The notes beneath the pieces are model-generated. The model was not told the DNA's origin, made no database searches, and was given only the letters and a program-made list of their open reading frames with translations. Below, one piece after another: positions 36,707 through 47,261 of a stretch of 64,000 bases of DNA; position 1 is the stretch's first letter; each line of letters opens with the position of its first letter. The position numbers and the translations under genes were made by a program. Source of the stretch: Terfezia claveryi (Eukaryota; Ascomycota; Pezizomycetes; Pezizales; Pezizaceae); contig WHUX01000008.1 in NCBI GenBank assembly GCA_015179025.1, forward strand, positions 310,001 to 374,000, read 5' to 3'.

Positions 36707-38148
36707 ATGTCAGCATCTCAATCTACTACATTTGAATGGTCACAAACACCTGAAAGGGTGCAAACGAGCCTTGAGCGTCCCACACAACAAGAGCATACAA
36801 CCCAAAATCCTTCCTAACAGGATGCAGAAGAGCAACCCAAACAGGAAGCAGAGGAGCAAGAGAGGTAAGGCAAAAGAAATTATTATACTCTAGAGCTAAA
36901 GCTGAAGCTTATCCGCTTATGTGTTAGCGAAAGGGAGCGATATCTATCTGCAACTTCAGAGACTGAATTTTTGGCAGTATTTGACCCATCTCTTCAAACA
37001 GAGTATAGGCTATCAAGGTAGAGGAGATGTTAAAAGAAAGGTTACATTTATGGTTATAGAACGGAAAGGTGTGATTGAAGCTAGCGAAAAAACTGTCTGG
37101 AGTAGCAGAAGCCGCTGCTACAGACTTGGACCAAGCAATTAATATGTGGATGGAAATGATCGAACGTCGACGAGACCAGCAATCAATAGATATAGGGGTT
37201 AAAGAAGAGATCAAAGCAGGAAAGACAGCCGCTGAAGTTCTAAGAGATAATCTTACCAAATCTTTTTAGAAAAAAGAGGGACTTCCAAGTAGTAGTAGAT
37301 GCTTGTGAAACAGTGGAAATCTTACAAGGGAAGATGTAGTTAGGAAATGTCGTCAAATCCGTGATAATTTACGCAAGAGCCGTGAAGATCGTGAAGATCA
37401 TGATGATATGAAGGAAAATATCAAAAAATTGACCGATATATTCATTAAATATATGAATACATTGATGGAAGCTCGAGCATTGCAGGTCGTTAACGGACCT
37501 GCTAATATACCTATCAATTCACCCGTCAATCCACCTGTCAATCTACTTGCCAATCCGGTTGGCAATCCACCGTTAATCTACCCATTAATCTACTCACTAA
37601 TCCAGTCGGCAATCCGCCCGTTAATCTACCCACCAATCTACTCACTAATCCAGTCGGCAATCCGGTCGGCAATCCAGTCGGCAATCCTGAAATAGCAAAT
37701 TTGGAAGCTCGAATGGATGCACGCATGGCTCGCATAGAGGCTCTGTTAATAGCTATGCTTAACACCTCAAGTAGGTCTCTAATGTAGGGGGGGCACTTTG
37801 ATTGCCAAATCGATCACTGATTTGATTGCGTCCTCATAGGCATGTCTGACAGTTGTAGAGAAGGATAGGAATAAGATAGTTGAGAGCTACTGGAGATTAG
37901 CCAGTTTTTTGGTTGCGCTTCCATTCTGTATAGCTAAACTGGTTCAATACATGCCCAAATCCCTACTCTACCATGATTCTATAGCTTGACATCTTAACAT
38001 TCAATGCTTGCTCATGTGGTGTTAATGCATGAGCTGGATATGGCCCCATACGCAGGGTCTCCATAAAGATATAAAATATCTTCAGATTCCGTAAAAGTTT
38101 AACGCAAAATACTCTCAATGCCAGACTCTTTCCATAGCTTCCAATTGT
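36707..38148. mobile_element. Degenerate PIF/Harbinger element, copy 1
   Basis: The left half (plus strand, 36707-37786) is a decayed accessory DNA-binding ORF matching copy 2 at 39834: YTLELKLKLIRL versus YTPELKLKPIQL, then GVAEAAATDLDQAINMWMEM versus GVAVAPPTDLEQATDTWIEW, then a repeat-rich linker and a short coiled coil (ANLEARMDARMARIEALL). The right half (minus strand, about 38148-37800) is the end of a transposase matching copy 2 (WKLWKES, LYLYGDPAYA, LNVKMSSYRIMVE), including the second catalytic Asp in GDPAY and the Glu region. Several stops and frame changes interrupt both. The two genes are convergent, the same layout as copy 2. The N-terminal half of the transposase, including the first catalytic Asp, is missing beyond about 38148. 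Confidence 0.7.
37503..37690 (+). repeat. Tandem repeat in Harbinger accessory ORF (NPxN-type linker)
   Basis: Imperfect 12- to 57-bp units encoding Asn-Pro-Val-rich repeats (NPPVN, NPVGN). The copy-2 element has an unrelated repeat (15 bp, SSHAS) at the same position of its accessory ORF. Confidence 0.7.
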
Positions 38149-38342
38149 CACAACCGTCCCTCCTTGGCCCTTCTGAGAGTCATACGGAGGAATCCCTCTG
38201 ACTCTCGTTATCGCTGTTATTGTCTTTTAGTATTGCCTTGGTTCGGGTTTTGAGAGTCGTGCCAGTTTCCGGCACGACTGTCGTTGTTATTGTTGTTATT
38301 GTCTTGGTTCGGGTTTGAGAGTCGTGCCAGTTAGACTGGTTA
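38149..38342. repeat. LTR-like or repeat-rich junction segment
   Basis: It starts TGTCACAACCGTCCCTCC and carries a direct repeat of CTTGGTTCGGGTTTGAGAGT (about 38230 and 38302), partly palindromic (GTCGTGCC...GGCACGAC), and (GTTATT)n. It sits exactly between the truncated Harbinger copy 1 and the copia RT fragment, so it may be an LTR remnant or the scar of a nested insertion. Family not recognised. Confidence 0.3.
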
Positions 38343-38690
38343 CTACGAGGCTAGATCCAGCGGTAGGGGATTTGTTGTACGCTCTAATGGAATCGCAACT
38401 GGATTGCACGCACTCATGCCTTGTGCTCGAAGGATATCTTCAATATAGTTCGTCTGATGAATGAAGATTTGTCGCAAAGCGTGGTTGCGAATAATCTGAA
38501 GACCTAGGAATTTTCGGAGTAAACCTAAGTCTGTCATCTTGTACTTCTGGTTGAGTTGGTCCTGTATTTCTTCAGCTCTGGCTCGTCTATAACAGAAGAG
38601 TAAGATATCGTCTATATAAAGTAATTTCCCCCTAACTACGGTTATGGAGAGACCTGTACTTGATTTTGCTAACCAAACATAGCAATAGTA
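38343..38690 (-). pseudogene. Ty1/copia reverse-transcriptase fragment
   Basis: Read on the minus strand, about 115 codons contain KLLYIDDILLFCYRR, with the YxDD polymerase motif as YIDD. Then comes QKYKMTDLGLLRKFLGLQI, RQIFIHQTNYIEDILRAQ and ACNPVAIPLERT, in the order found at the RT to RNase H transition of copia polyproteins. The segment ends at a TAG beside the junction repeat. Protease, integrase and RNase H are missing. It has the same orientation as the gag fragment at 43252-44409, so both may come from one element split by later insertions. Confidence 0.82.
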
Positions 38691-38748
38691 ATAAGCGGAT
38701 AGAGGGCAGGAGACAGGTAGCTTGGCCAGACTTCAAAACTTGGTAATA

Positions 38749-38903
38749 CAGTGAACCCTTGATATAAGAAACACCCGATATAAGAAATCTCTCGATATAA
38801 GAAACTAGGCACTGGTCCTGATGAATTTTATGTAGGAGATTATACCTCGTTATAAGAAACTTCCTGCCGGTCTCAAGAGGGTTGCTTATATCGAGGGTTC
38901 CTG
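38749..38903. mobile_element. 155-bp pogo-type MITE with TA target duplication
   Basis: Left end CAGTGAACCCTTGATATAAG and right end CTTATATCGAGGGTTCCTG are inverted repeats, with TA on both sides (38747-38748 and 38904-38905). The repeated TATAAGAAAC motif inside is typical of Tigger/pogo-like ends, which begin CAGTR. There is no coding capacity. Confidence 0.82.
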
Positions 38904-39833
38904 TATACTATATCTATATATATGTACCACAGCCATCTCTCAATTTGGACATCCTTCCATTACCTACTAGGGGTCTTGCCGTTTTGCCGTACCCATGTAC
39001 TCCGTAATGACATTAAGAGAACATACAACAAATGACGAGTCTCAACTCTTCGTGGAGCGATTATTGCAGGGTGAATCAGAACAAAACCTCCCCTCAATAT
39101 ACGTGGCTTGATTGCGAGTCAAGAATATCCATCCCTGGTCCCTTGGTGTTTTCTTTTTTTTTCTCTTAAAAGTCTATACGCCGAGGTCCTTGGTGGTATT
39201 TACTGAATACAACATAAAGGTGGTCTTCCAGCCGTTCTGGTATGAGATCGGTACGCCTACACCTCCATGTAGGTATCATAAATAAATCTTGAAAGGGGAA
39301 ACAACAGCGGAGAAAACACTCCATAAATGATCCCTATTACTCTGTATTTACACAGAAAAAAAAAAAATAAACAAGTAGATAACTAAATCCCCCTTGAACC
39401 TCCACTACTCGTGCCTAACAGGGGTTCCCCTTGGCGCCTTCGTTTTCACCGACACCTTCAACGGGCATTGTAGCTCAACGGCCAAATTTTCGACTTTACC
39501 ACTACAACACCGCATTATCTCAACAACCACTTGACCGATTTGAATAATTCTTGCACTATGGGAATCACCTGTTTCTGCTCTATTGAATAGTGCTACATAC
39601 TTATCCTTTAAATGTTGTTGTTATTGTTAGATCCTTAATTTACTATTGCTAACCTACACTCCCAGGCACTCCGACTCCCCCAGTGTTATTTCCACAGCAA
39701 CGTTACTAAGTAGGCTAGACTGTCTGCACAACCCATGCTCGTGCATTTTGACAGTCCTCTAGTCTGTCAGTTTAACTGACAGAAAAAATCTCTGTCAAAG
39801 AGACTGTCAATTAGATGTAAACAAATCAAAAAC

Positions 39834-41081
39834 ATGACAACAACACATACCAAAATGCCAGAACAACACAACCATACTTCCGAAGAACCACAAGAACAGA
39901 GTCAATCTGACCGAAAATGAATACGTTATACTCCTGAGTTGAAATTGAAGCCTATACAACTCTGAATCGAAAACGGTGATCGCTATATTGAGACCACACC
40001 TGAAGATGATTTCTGATCATATATACGAACTTTATTCCTCTCTTTTACGGAATGCATTGTTGGAAATGGAAGCACTATACGCCATAAGGTTGCTGATATA
40101 GTGAGTGAGCGAAAGGCTACGATTGCTTTACGACGGGTACAGTTGGGTGTAGCTGTTGCTCCACCCACTGATCTAGAGCAAGCAACTGATACCTGGATTG
40201 AATGGATAGATCGTCGTGGAGAAGAAAAACAAGCCAAAAATACACAATCCACGCAGATTAAGCAGGAAAAGGAGAAGGCAGCAATCAAAAGACTGAATCT
40301 GACAAAGACACTGTCTGAAAAACGGACCTTTCAAGAGGTTGCGATGGTTGATTTAACAGATTCTGATTCTGTAAGAGATAAACGACGAAAGACTGGGCAA
40401 GCCTGGGCCAGTGGCAAGGATAAAGAAATGTAGGAGCATTGGGATCGTATGGACTGACGAGATGAAGAAACATTAGGATTGATAAGGGATATATTGAATG
40501 CTATATCATCTGCTACGTGGGCTGAATACCCTGCCACTTGGGCACTGGGGGCCTTTTTCTAAAGCCGATATCCGCGCCAAATCAGCACTGAAGGGTTGGC
40601 CTCGCACCATATTCGTGGACCGAGCTTGGATTGAGCATGTGGCTCCTGTAAAGGCTGCTGCTGGGAAATCGGGGTACTGGGGGAGTTGTTTAAGTATGTA
40701 CGATTTAACTACCGGGATTACGCTCGACAGCAAATTACTGTATCAACCCCCTCTAACAACAACTCCCCTGCCAACATGCTCTCTGCAAGGCATACTTCCT
40801 CCAGTCATGCTTCCTCCAGTCATGCTTCCTCCAGTCATGCTTCCTCCAGCACCGCACGCCCCATAAACTCCCCATCCGCCAACTCCTTTCAGTCTTCAAG
40901 CAGTACAGAAGGTCGAGTTGCAACACTTGAAGCGAAAATATCAGAGATTCGGGGAACACAACTAGAGATCCTGCGTATCTTATCAGAAATGCGTAAGGAA
41001 TATTGCGGAAGGTATGTGCTTACCAGATATTGTGATAATGTTGGTGGTTTTAAGAGGTTTTTGAATCGATCACTGATTTGA
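39834..41081 (+). pseudogene. PIF/Harbinger accessory (Myb-like) ORF, copy 2
   Basis: A decayed ORF with in-frame stops, at least four of them TGA. The N-terminus (EEPQEQSQSDRK, then YTPELKLKPIQL) and the region GVAVAPPTDLEQATDTWIEW match copy 1. Harbinger elements usually encode a separate Myb/SANT-like DNA-binding protein beside the transposase, and position plus convergence fit that role here. Residue-level domain recognition is weak. A 15-bp repeat (AGTCATGCTTCCTCC, about four copies, 40787-40850) encodes SSHAS units before a coiled coil (VATLEAKISEIRGTQLEIL). About 40550-40690 does not align with copy 1 and may be a further insertion. The 3' end overlaps the opposing transposase by about 190 bp. 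Confidence 0.6.
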
Positions 41082-42169
41082 TTGCGCCGGCATAGGCAGG
41101 TTTGACAATTGGTCATAAGAATGGCTACCATATAATAAGCCCCTATGGGAGATAGGCCGATTTGTTGTGATCTCTTTTTATCTCCATAGCTAAATTGACT
41201 GATCACAATCCCAAATACCCATTCAACAACAATGCGTGCACATGACATCTGCACATTTGTTGCTAGCTGCTGAGGAGTAGGACCACCGACACCATAGCGG
41301 CTTCGGAAAGGTCCAATTACACCATAGCTCAAAGAATAGGCTGGATCACCATATAAATAAAGTGTTGAATCCCCCCCACTATCCCCCTCAACAGAACCAT
41401 CCTCAGCAGCCTCAAATAGAGCTCATAAATGTTGCTCAATCCCACACTCCTTCCATAACTTCCAATCCCCAACAGGTCCAAACTCCGGCCCATATAAACT
41501 GCTTATAAGACCATCTGGAGTTATAATTCCTTGATACTTGATCCCATGATATCCTTTATGCCTGGAATAGAAGTCTTCTTGATGAGCTGTAGGTCGTGCA
41601 ATTGGCCGAACAGTGCCATCAATAAACTCCCATATCCCATGTATCCCAGGGCAAGCGTCTGCAATAGTAGCTTCATATCTCCTTAACTGAGCAAGCGTCA
41701 ATCGCCGGAAATCCTATTCAATCTTCCTATGATATCGCTTGTATAGATAATCAACTACACAATTAACTGTAATCGAGATCGCAGTTCGTGAGCAGTTAAA
41801 AACCTGCATCATATCCTTCAAACGTGTTGGCCATGCCAGACTATACAGCATTATACATAGCGCTCGCTCGCCACTTGTAGGATATCCAAGATGCTTCATG
41901 GTTGTTTTGAACTCCTGTCCATCTAGATCAAAACATACCAGCAGCTGTGCTAACTCACCCCTCGTAAACCGTAGGTATTCACGACACTCTATATCACCCC
42001 AGGAGAGTGTCCATGTTGCTTGTTCGTAAGCCATAGGCGGGCGGTAACGGTACCGGGGGTAGGCTGCGCTGTTGGAGACAAGCAATAATGCGCGGCGCCG
42101 CTGAAGCCCCCTCCGAAGCATTATCACCAGTAACAATACCAAAAGGAGCTGTCGCTGGTGGTTGTCCAT
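40889..42169 (-). pseudogene. PIF/Harbinger DDE transposase (DDE_Tnp_4) with two stops
   Basis: One continuous minus-strand frame of 427 codons interrupted by two stops: TAG at about 41716-41714 (after YHRKIE) and TGA at about 41425-41423 (after IEQHL). It contains the family's catalytic triad in order: FIDGTVRPI (first Asp), LYGDPAYSL (second Asp) and RIVVEWVFG (Glu). Further family marks are SRHKGYHGIKYQGI and GDWKLWKECG. An HTH-like region at GYPTSGERALCIMLYSL and CSRTAISITVNCVVDYLYKRY precedes the catalytic part. If the stops were absent it would be near full length, so decay is recent. The N-terminal MDNHQ... residues may not be genuine. Confidence 0.85.
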
Positions 42170-42226
42170 ACTGATACCGGTATTATTGGATGTTTGTAGT
42201 GCAAGATAGAACTACGTCTAAGCTGG

Positions 42227-43240
42227 TTAGCTAGACAGGCCAGCCCTGTCGTGCATAACGTGTGCGTAACTGACTGACCAGGGTGTACAATATCCCTCTA
42301 TTTCAACTCTACGGTCTGCTTCTTTTTTTTGTGTATACCAACGTTCTTGATGGATAATTCCTGGAACAATGATCATTGGCGGAAGTGTAGAACCATCAGC
42401 TGAGATCGTTTCACAGACAGTAATAAGATCCCGATTAGTCGAACTTCCAATTGTCATAGGCTTTGCATGATCAAGCTCTCTTGTAACAATCCATTGATTC
42501 TTGCCAATACCAATTCGGAATCCCGTTTTGTCATAGTTGTATTGATCTTGTGGTGGAATACCCTTTTCCATACATATTCTTTGATAGTCTTCAAGAAATT
42601 CTGTAATGGTTTCCAGTATTTGTGCATTTTTCCGTGCAGCCTCAAAAGATAATTGTTTACGAGTACAGTACTCTGGATATCGCTTAAAAAAACGCCGGAC
42701 CCAATGTTCTCCTACTACCGGTGGTGGATCATTGTCGCTGGTGTGATTCCGTCTTAAAATAGAATTTGCGCACTCAGCAATCATAGGAAGGCGAGCAGAA
42801 AGCCCCATCTTATCAAGGCGATCGATATACTTGCATACTGCAAGCTCTTCTGCTTCAGTAAGCTTTCTGTTGGGTGCTGGTCGCTCATTTCGTGATTGAA
42901 TTCCATTATCGCGGGCCTGGAGTCCCTTCCTTGGTACAAAGAATTCTCGTGCCACCGCAAAAATATTTGGTTTTTCTACAGTAGAAAGATACTCAATAGC
43001 CTGCTGTATCCGAGCCTCGATAGTATCATACTGCTCTATAACCTTGTGAGATGTGGGGTTGGGGGTTGGGGGTTGACATCGTGAATTTTGGCGGTTGAGC
43101 TGCAATAGTCGTTGAAGTGGGGAAATTTGGCCGTTGAGCTGCAATGCCCGTTGAGGTGTCGGAGAGCGAGTGCTGGCGGCAGAGTGAAAACGAAGGCGCC
43201 AAGGGGAACCCCTGTTAGGCAAGAGTAACCTCCGTTGCAA
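42227..43240 (-). pseudogene. Pogo-like transposase, C-terminally truncated
   Basis: The open frame is 337 codons, but residues 1-65 read through the inverted repeat and are not real. From about residue 70 it matches pogo/Tigger transposases: a Psq-type HTH (ARIQQAIEYLSTVEKPNIFA, then PRKGLQAR), a CENP-B-type HTH (EELAVCKYIDRLDKMGLSAR... VVGEHWVRRFFKRYPE), and the start of the DDE domain with NYDKTGFRIG carrying the first catalytic Asp. ISADGSTLPPMIIVPG follows. The sequence diverges after about 42300, so the second and third catalytic acids are missing. The true ATG is not identified. Confidence 0.8.
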
Positions 43241-43251
43241 TCCGCCTCTCG

Positions 43252-44409
43252 TTACCTATTCACATCCTCTCCCTTACTCAACGCACCATACATACAGTCC
43301 ACCAAAACCGAATACTCCTTCATCCATAACTCTGGTTCTTGATCCATACCTTCAAATACTGCCTCTATCTTCCTGGTCATCTGAAAATCTATACTATTGT
43401 AGCTAAACATGCGCATAGGTCCTGCGCCAGTGGTCACTTCTTGCACATGAGGTACCGGATGAAGCAAGTCAGAGAGGTCATTAGTGATATGGACCGAACA
43501 GCAGGTATAAACCCACCAGCCTGCGGAGGATCTCTCAGAGGTTGCCATTCCGCAGTATGCCGTCCATACATCTTCTTCGGAGGTTGGTGACTGGGAGGAG
43601 GTTGTGTCAGTAGTAGCGACATGAGATTGAGCCCTGTTCGCATCCCTTTTCTTAGTTCGACACTCCGGTTCGTTATGTGATGTCCCTGATTACCCCTTAG
43701 CCTTGCAGTATGCACAGGAACGCTGAGTAGTAGCGAATGCTGCTTGGGGTTCAATAGATTCATTCTTTTTGCTATGCAAGTTCGGGTGTGCACTAAGCTC
43801 TCGGAGCCTAAGCACTACACCAGCATATGAGGGGCAGCTTGATCCACTCGTAATATTGCTTATGATATTTTGATACATGTGGGTATTCGGGAGAGTGGAC
43901 AACAGCATTGTGGCCTTCCACCAATCAGTATTGGTAAAATTTTTTATCCCTGCGGCCAGGGAGTCGGTGCCAGCAATGCTACTGGCCACATTCTGTCGGA
44001 GCAGGTTCCATCTCTGTTCGAAAGATACAATGTGGTTTTCGAGAGACATTCTCCTATCATCGAATTGGAGAGCGATAATGTTCAGAAGGAGCGTTGATTG
44101 ATGTGTTCGCGTTCTACCTTCGTAGTGAGCTTTGAGAACATCCCAAGCTTCCTTGGCTGTTTCACAGCCAGCAATGAGGGCCTGGGGTTCTTCCTCGCAG
44201 TTGTGGATAAGCGTAACCAGAGCTTTACCAGTATTTACTTGCCACTCGGTTGTCGTAGACTCAGATGCGCTGGCTTCAGTGGTCGCACTGGTCAGCCCTG
44301 CGAGTCGGAGGAGTCGGGAGATTTCGACTACCCATGAAGGGTAGTTGTTCTGATCTTTAAGAGGCTTGCTGGTGCGTGGTGGCTTGAAGATGGAGTCATC
44401 GCCTGCCAT
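43252..44409 (-). pseudogene. Ty1/copia gag fragment with stop inside the zinc knuckle
   Basis: It starts MAGDDSIFKPPRTSKPL, a usual copia gag N-terminus, and continues with NYPSWVVEISRLLRLAG, ETAKEAWDVLKAHYEGR, and SFEQRWNLLRQNV, all landmarks of the UBN2/Retrotran_gag region. The CCHC knuckle is broken: CAYCKAKG is followed by a TAA and a five-codon insert before HNEPEC, which would complete the motif. The same frame continues to DVNR and a stop at 43252, right at the edge of the pogo-like element. Protease and integrase are absent. Its 5' LTR is at 44455-44748. Confidence 0.82.
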
Positions 44410-44454
44410 AATGAGTTGTGTGGGCCTTTATCGATCGTGATGTGTTGCTACCAT

Positions 44455-44748
44455 GAAAGAATGAGAGGAACGAGTGAATAAATGTGTGAGTGAGAAGAGA
44501 TATATTCACATAAACCCCGAAGACCATCCCAATCCATCACGGCGTTCATGGCCTTATTAAATATACAAATATCGGATCTAGCAAGAACAATACCGTGACA
44601 ACCCATCCATCCGTACATATCCATATCCATCTATATCCGCACATATCGCATATCCACACACGTCATACATATCCGCATCCGTACTCATATCAGCATCCGT
44701 ATCTTCACATGTGTCTGATAGGCTAGCGGGTTATCCATATTCCACACA
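44455..44748 (-). repeat. Copia 5' LTR (minus orientation)
   Basis: It begins TGTGTGGAATATGG and ends TTCTTTCA, followed directly by TGGTAGCAACACATC, a plausible primer-binding site, and 41 bp later by the gag ATG. It contains repeated GGATATG/GGATGCG blocks. A second, inverted copy of the same LTR is at 46918-47110. Confidence 0.75.
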
Positions 44749-46917
44749 GATACCCTCAGTTACCTTCATTGAATTTAGCTCAACCCAATGAACCTTACAA
44801 TTTGGTGCCAATAAATCATACGCTGCATACCTGAACCCATACAAAATTCCCCAATATGCATCGTTTGGTCCTCTTTATGCAGGAGAGGATATAGATTTAT
44901 TTTGCCACCTAGCTGTACATAATTATGTAGTAGTAGCCATTGACGACCTCTGCAGTTCCAACAAGGCGGCGGGATTACAACTCAAGGCTTCTTACCTAAG
45001 CAATATCATTGTCAGTGGAAAGTACTGTAAATACCTGTCCTACCTAATTTTTATTTCCTTCTAGACCTTGAAAGGGATAGCCCTACAGGATGATATCTCT
45101 GGGTGAACACGAAAGGTGATCTAGTACATTGAGCTTCCATCATATACGTGTTGTTGAGCCTTCTATACCTATAGAAAGAAAACAAACTACCACTGCAGAA
45201 GGGCAACAGTCTAGATACTTCAAGGATGCACTCTTCCTCCACTGACATGTTGATAGTTCCCCACTGCAACCCGATATCTAGATGCGAGTGTCCCTGACTC
45301 ACTTGTTGCGAATATAGTGCGTTTTCGTGATGTTACCTGTAATACCATCATTCGTTTCACAAGTCACATAAGTTAACCTTTATATTTCCGTCTTTCCATG
45401 GTAAATATAATGACTGGTGTGTTCAATTGGGAGGTGTTAGCGCTGCTGGGAAAACTTATCATTCTCAATCTTGTTACAGATATGCATGAACGCACTCATA
45501 CATATGTAGCCAGCTCATACCTCTATAGACCCATATGTTATCACATTCACATACTCGTGAAGCTCGCTATATGTATGTTGATGGCATTATCACTTGCTGT
45601 TCATGTATATGTTCTGGGCCGTTGCGGAGTCCAGGCCTTGGTTTTCAATGCCACCGCGACGGGGTATAATTTCTATAATACCACAACGGTTCAACGATAC
45701 CACAACAACGCTCCAATACCACATGTAGTAAATACCAAATAGCACTATATCCAATATTAGAATTACTTTATAGCAAGTTACTTAATTAAATAAAGAACAA
45801 AGCGATAGAGCACAAGTAACTAAACAACATAAAGGGGATAAAGCGCAAGTGAAAAAACAGACAAATAGAACTTAGTTATGAGGAGTCCGACATGTGCCTG
45901 AGTCGTATTGCGGAATATGTCGCTGGGGCCAATGCTGGTAGGTAGCAGTTCAACGTGAGTTTAAGGTCAATATATATTGTAGGAGTTCATGTATTCGCGG
46001 CTTCTATATATTGTAGGAGTTCATGCATTCGCGGTTTCTACATATTCCTACAAACGTATGAACTCCAGACATATATCACGGTTCCGAATAATATGGAGGA
46101 ATTCGGTCCTTACGCAAAGAGCAACGTTGAGCTAAATATGACTATTACCAGAAATACAATTACTGGAAGAATCCGCCATAGTTTACTGATAAATCACTAA
46201 TAACACAACCATCACCAAGATGAATATTGCCATGACGGATACTATTACATCTGCACCTACTGACAGAATTGAGACCGTAAGTACTATCTCACACCAATCC
46301 CACCTCTACTGTATATGGCTATTTCCTTCTCTGTTCTCGCAAGAGCTGGAGGAACTCAAATCCGACGCCGCAGGGCTGATTTTAAGACAGCTAGTTCTAA
46401 GACAGCGGGAAGCTCATTCTGAGAGAGAAGGTGCTGGTTCTAAGACAGCGCAACCTCGTTCTAAGTCAATGGGAGCTGCTTCCAATTTAGAGGCTGGTAG
46501 CATACGGATCCCAAGGTGTAGCCGGCCAGGGACTTGTCATTCCTCCCCAAGGCCACCTAATACCGACACACTCATTTCTATACTTATTTGCACCACGGTA
46601 CCGTACTGAGGCTATTTGGACGTGATTCCTATGATTATTTGCACGCGGATATCAAGGCTGTTTTGCCAACTAGTTGAAAAGTTGCCCCAGCACACTACTG
46701 TGCTCCCCCGTATCAAATATATAGCTGATTTCTAGGCTCATTTGCTCGCGGATATCAAGGCTGGTTTGCTCGCTGGATTCTAAGCACATTTCTGGTGGAT
46801 ATCCCAACTAACATACCATATAGGCAGCGGCAACAGCGAACTTTGGCCTATTAGGGGAGGGGGTGGGGTATTGGATCTGATCTGTTATCTATATCTATCA
46901 TCTATATATCTCTTATC
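44749..46917. other. Gap between inverted LTRs
   Basis: No gene supported. It contains a half-site of the TATATGTTCTGG family (about 45606-45640), a 37-bp direct repeat near 45960-46040 and short TTCTAAGACAGC repeats at about 46380-46460. A 129-codon frame at 46220-46609 could be spliced (donor GTAAGTACT), but I cannot recognise it. Confidence 0.4.
45964..46045. repeat. Direct repeat of about 40 bp
   Basis: Two copies of a unit containing TATATATTGTAGGAGTTCAT and TTCGCGG, followed by a partly inverted third sequence (TACATATTCCTACAAACGTATGAAC). No coding role seen. Confidence 0.6.
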
Positions 46918-47110
46918 TGTTGGAATAATAATCCATTAGCCTGCCTGATATGGTCTGATACGGATGCGGATATGGATATGATGGATATGTGCGGATATGG
47001 ATGGACACGGATTTGTACGGATGGGTGGTTTGTCACGTTATTGTTATTGCTAGATCCAATGTTTGTGTATTTAATGGGACCATGGACGCCTTGATGGATC
47101 GCCATGCTCG
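46918..47110 (+). repeat. Truncated copia LTR, inverted relative to 44455-44748
   Basis: It starts TGTTGGAATAATAATCCA and shares GATACGGATGCGGATATG, GTCACGTTATTGTTATTGCT (GTTCTTGCT in the other copy) and TATTTAATGGGACCATGGAC with the reverse complement of the 44455 LTR. It breaks off near 47110, about 60 bp before a pogo-type MITE. Confidence 0.72.
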
Positions 47111-47171
47111 CCAGACGCAGCATCAGACAGCCATTACCAGGTATTTTACCCCCTCCTCGGACCTTTCCTAA

Positions 47172-47261
47172 TTTTCGTGTATATATCTCGTTATAAGAAA
47201 CCTCGCGTTATAAGAAACCCTGCGGTGGTCCCGAGCAGTTTCTTATAACGCGACACCACTG
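47172..47261. mobile_element. Pogo-type MITE, left end degraded
   Basis: The right end CAGTGGTGTCGCGTTATAAG (read on minus) abuts TA at 47262-47263, and TTATAAGAAACC repeats are present on the left. It is the same type as 38749-38903. Confidence 0.6.

Larger units (their letters stand above)
39408..43225 (-). mobile_element. Pogo-like Tc1/mariner element with nested Harbinger insertion
   Basis: Left CTCGTGCCTAACAGGGGTTC and right (reverse complement) CTCTTGCCTAACAGGGGTTC begin inverted repeats of about 85-95 bp (39408-39495 and 43127-43225), both flanked outside by TA. The remnant transposase at 42227-43240 lies just inside the right repeat. Harbinger copy 2 (39834-42169) occupies the middle, so it probably inserted into and partly replaced the pogo transposase. 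The whole 3.8-kb unit in turn separates copia gag (43252-44409) from copia RT (38343-38690), both minus strand. Confidence 0.75.

Noticed and set aside
37503..37690. CRISPR-like array
   Set aside because: The units are coding-type imperfect repeats without constant spacers, and the genome is fungal.
40498..40866. 122-codon plus-strand frame as an independent gene
   Set aside because: It lies inside the Harbinger accessory ORF region and overlaps its SSHAS repeat in another frame.
46220..46609. 129-codon frame with a possible GTAAGT intron
   Set aside because: The translated part is simple TTCTAAGACAGC-type repeat and ends in low-complexity sequence; no family match.
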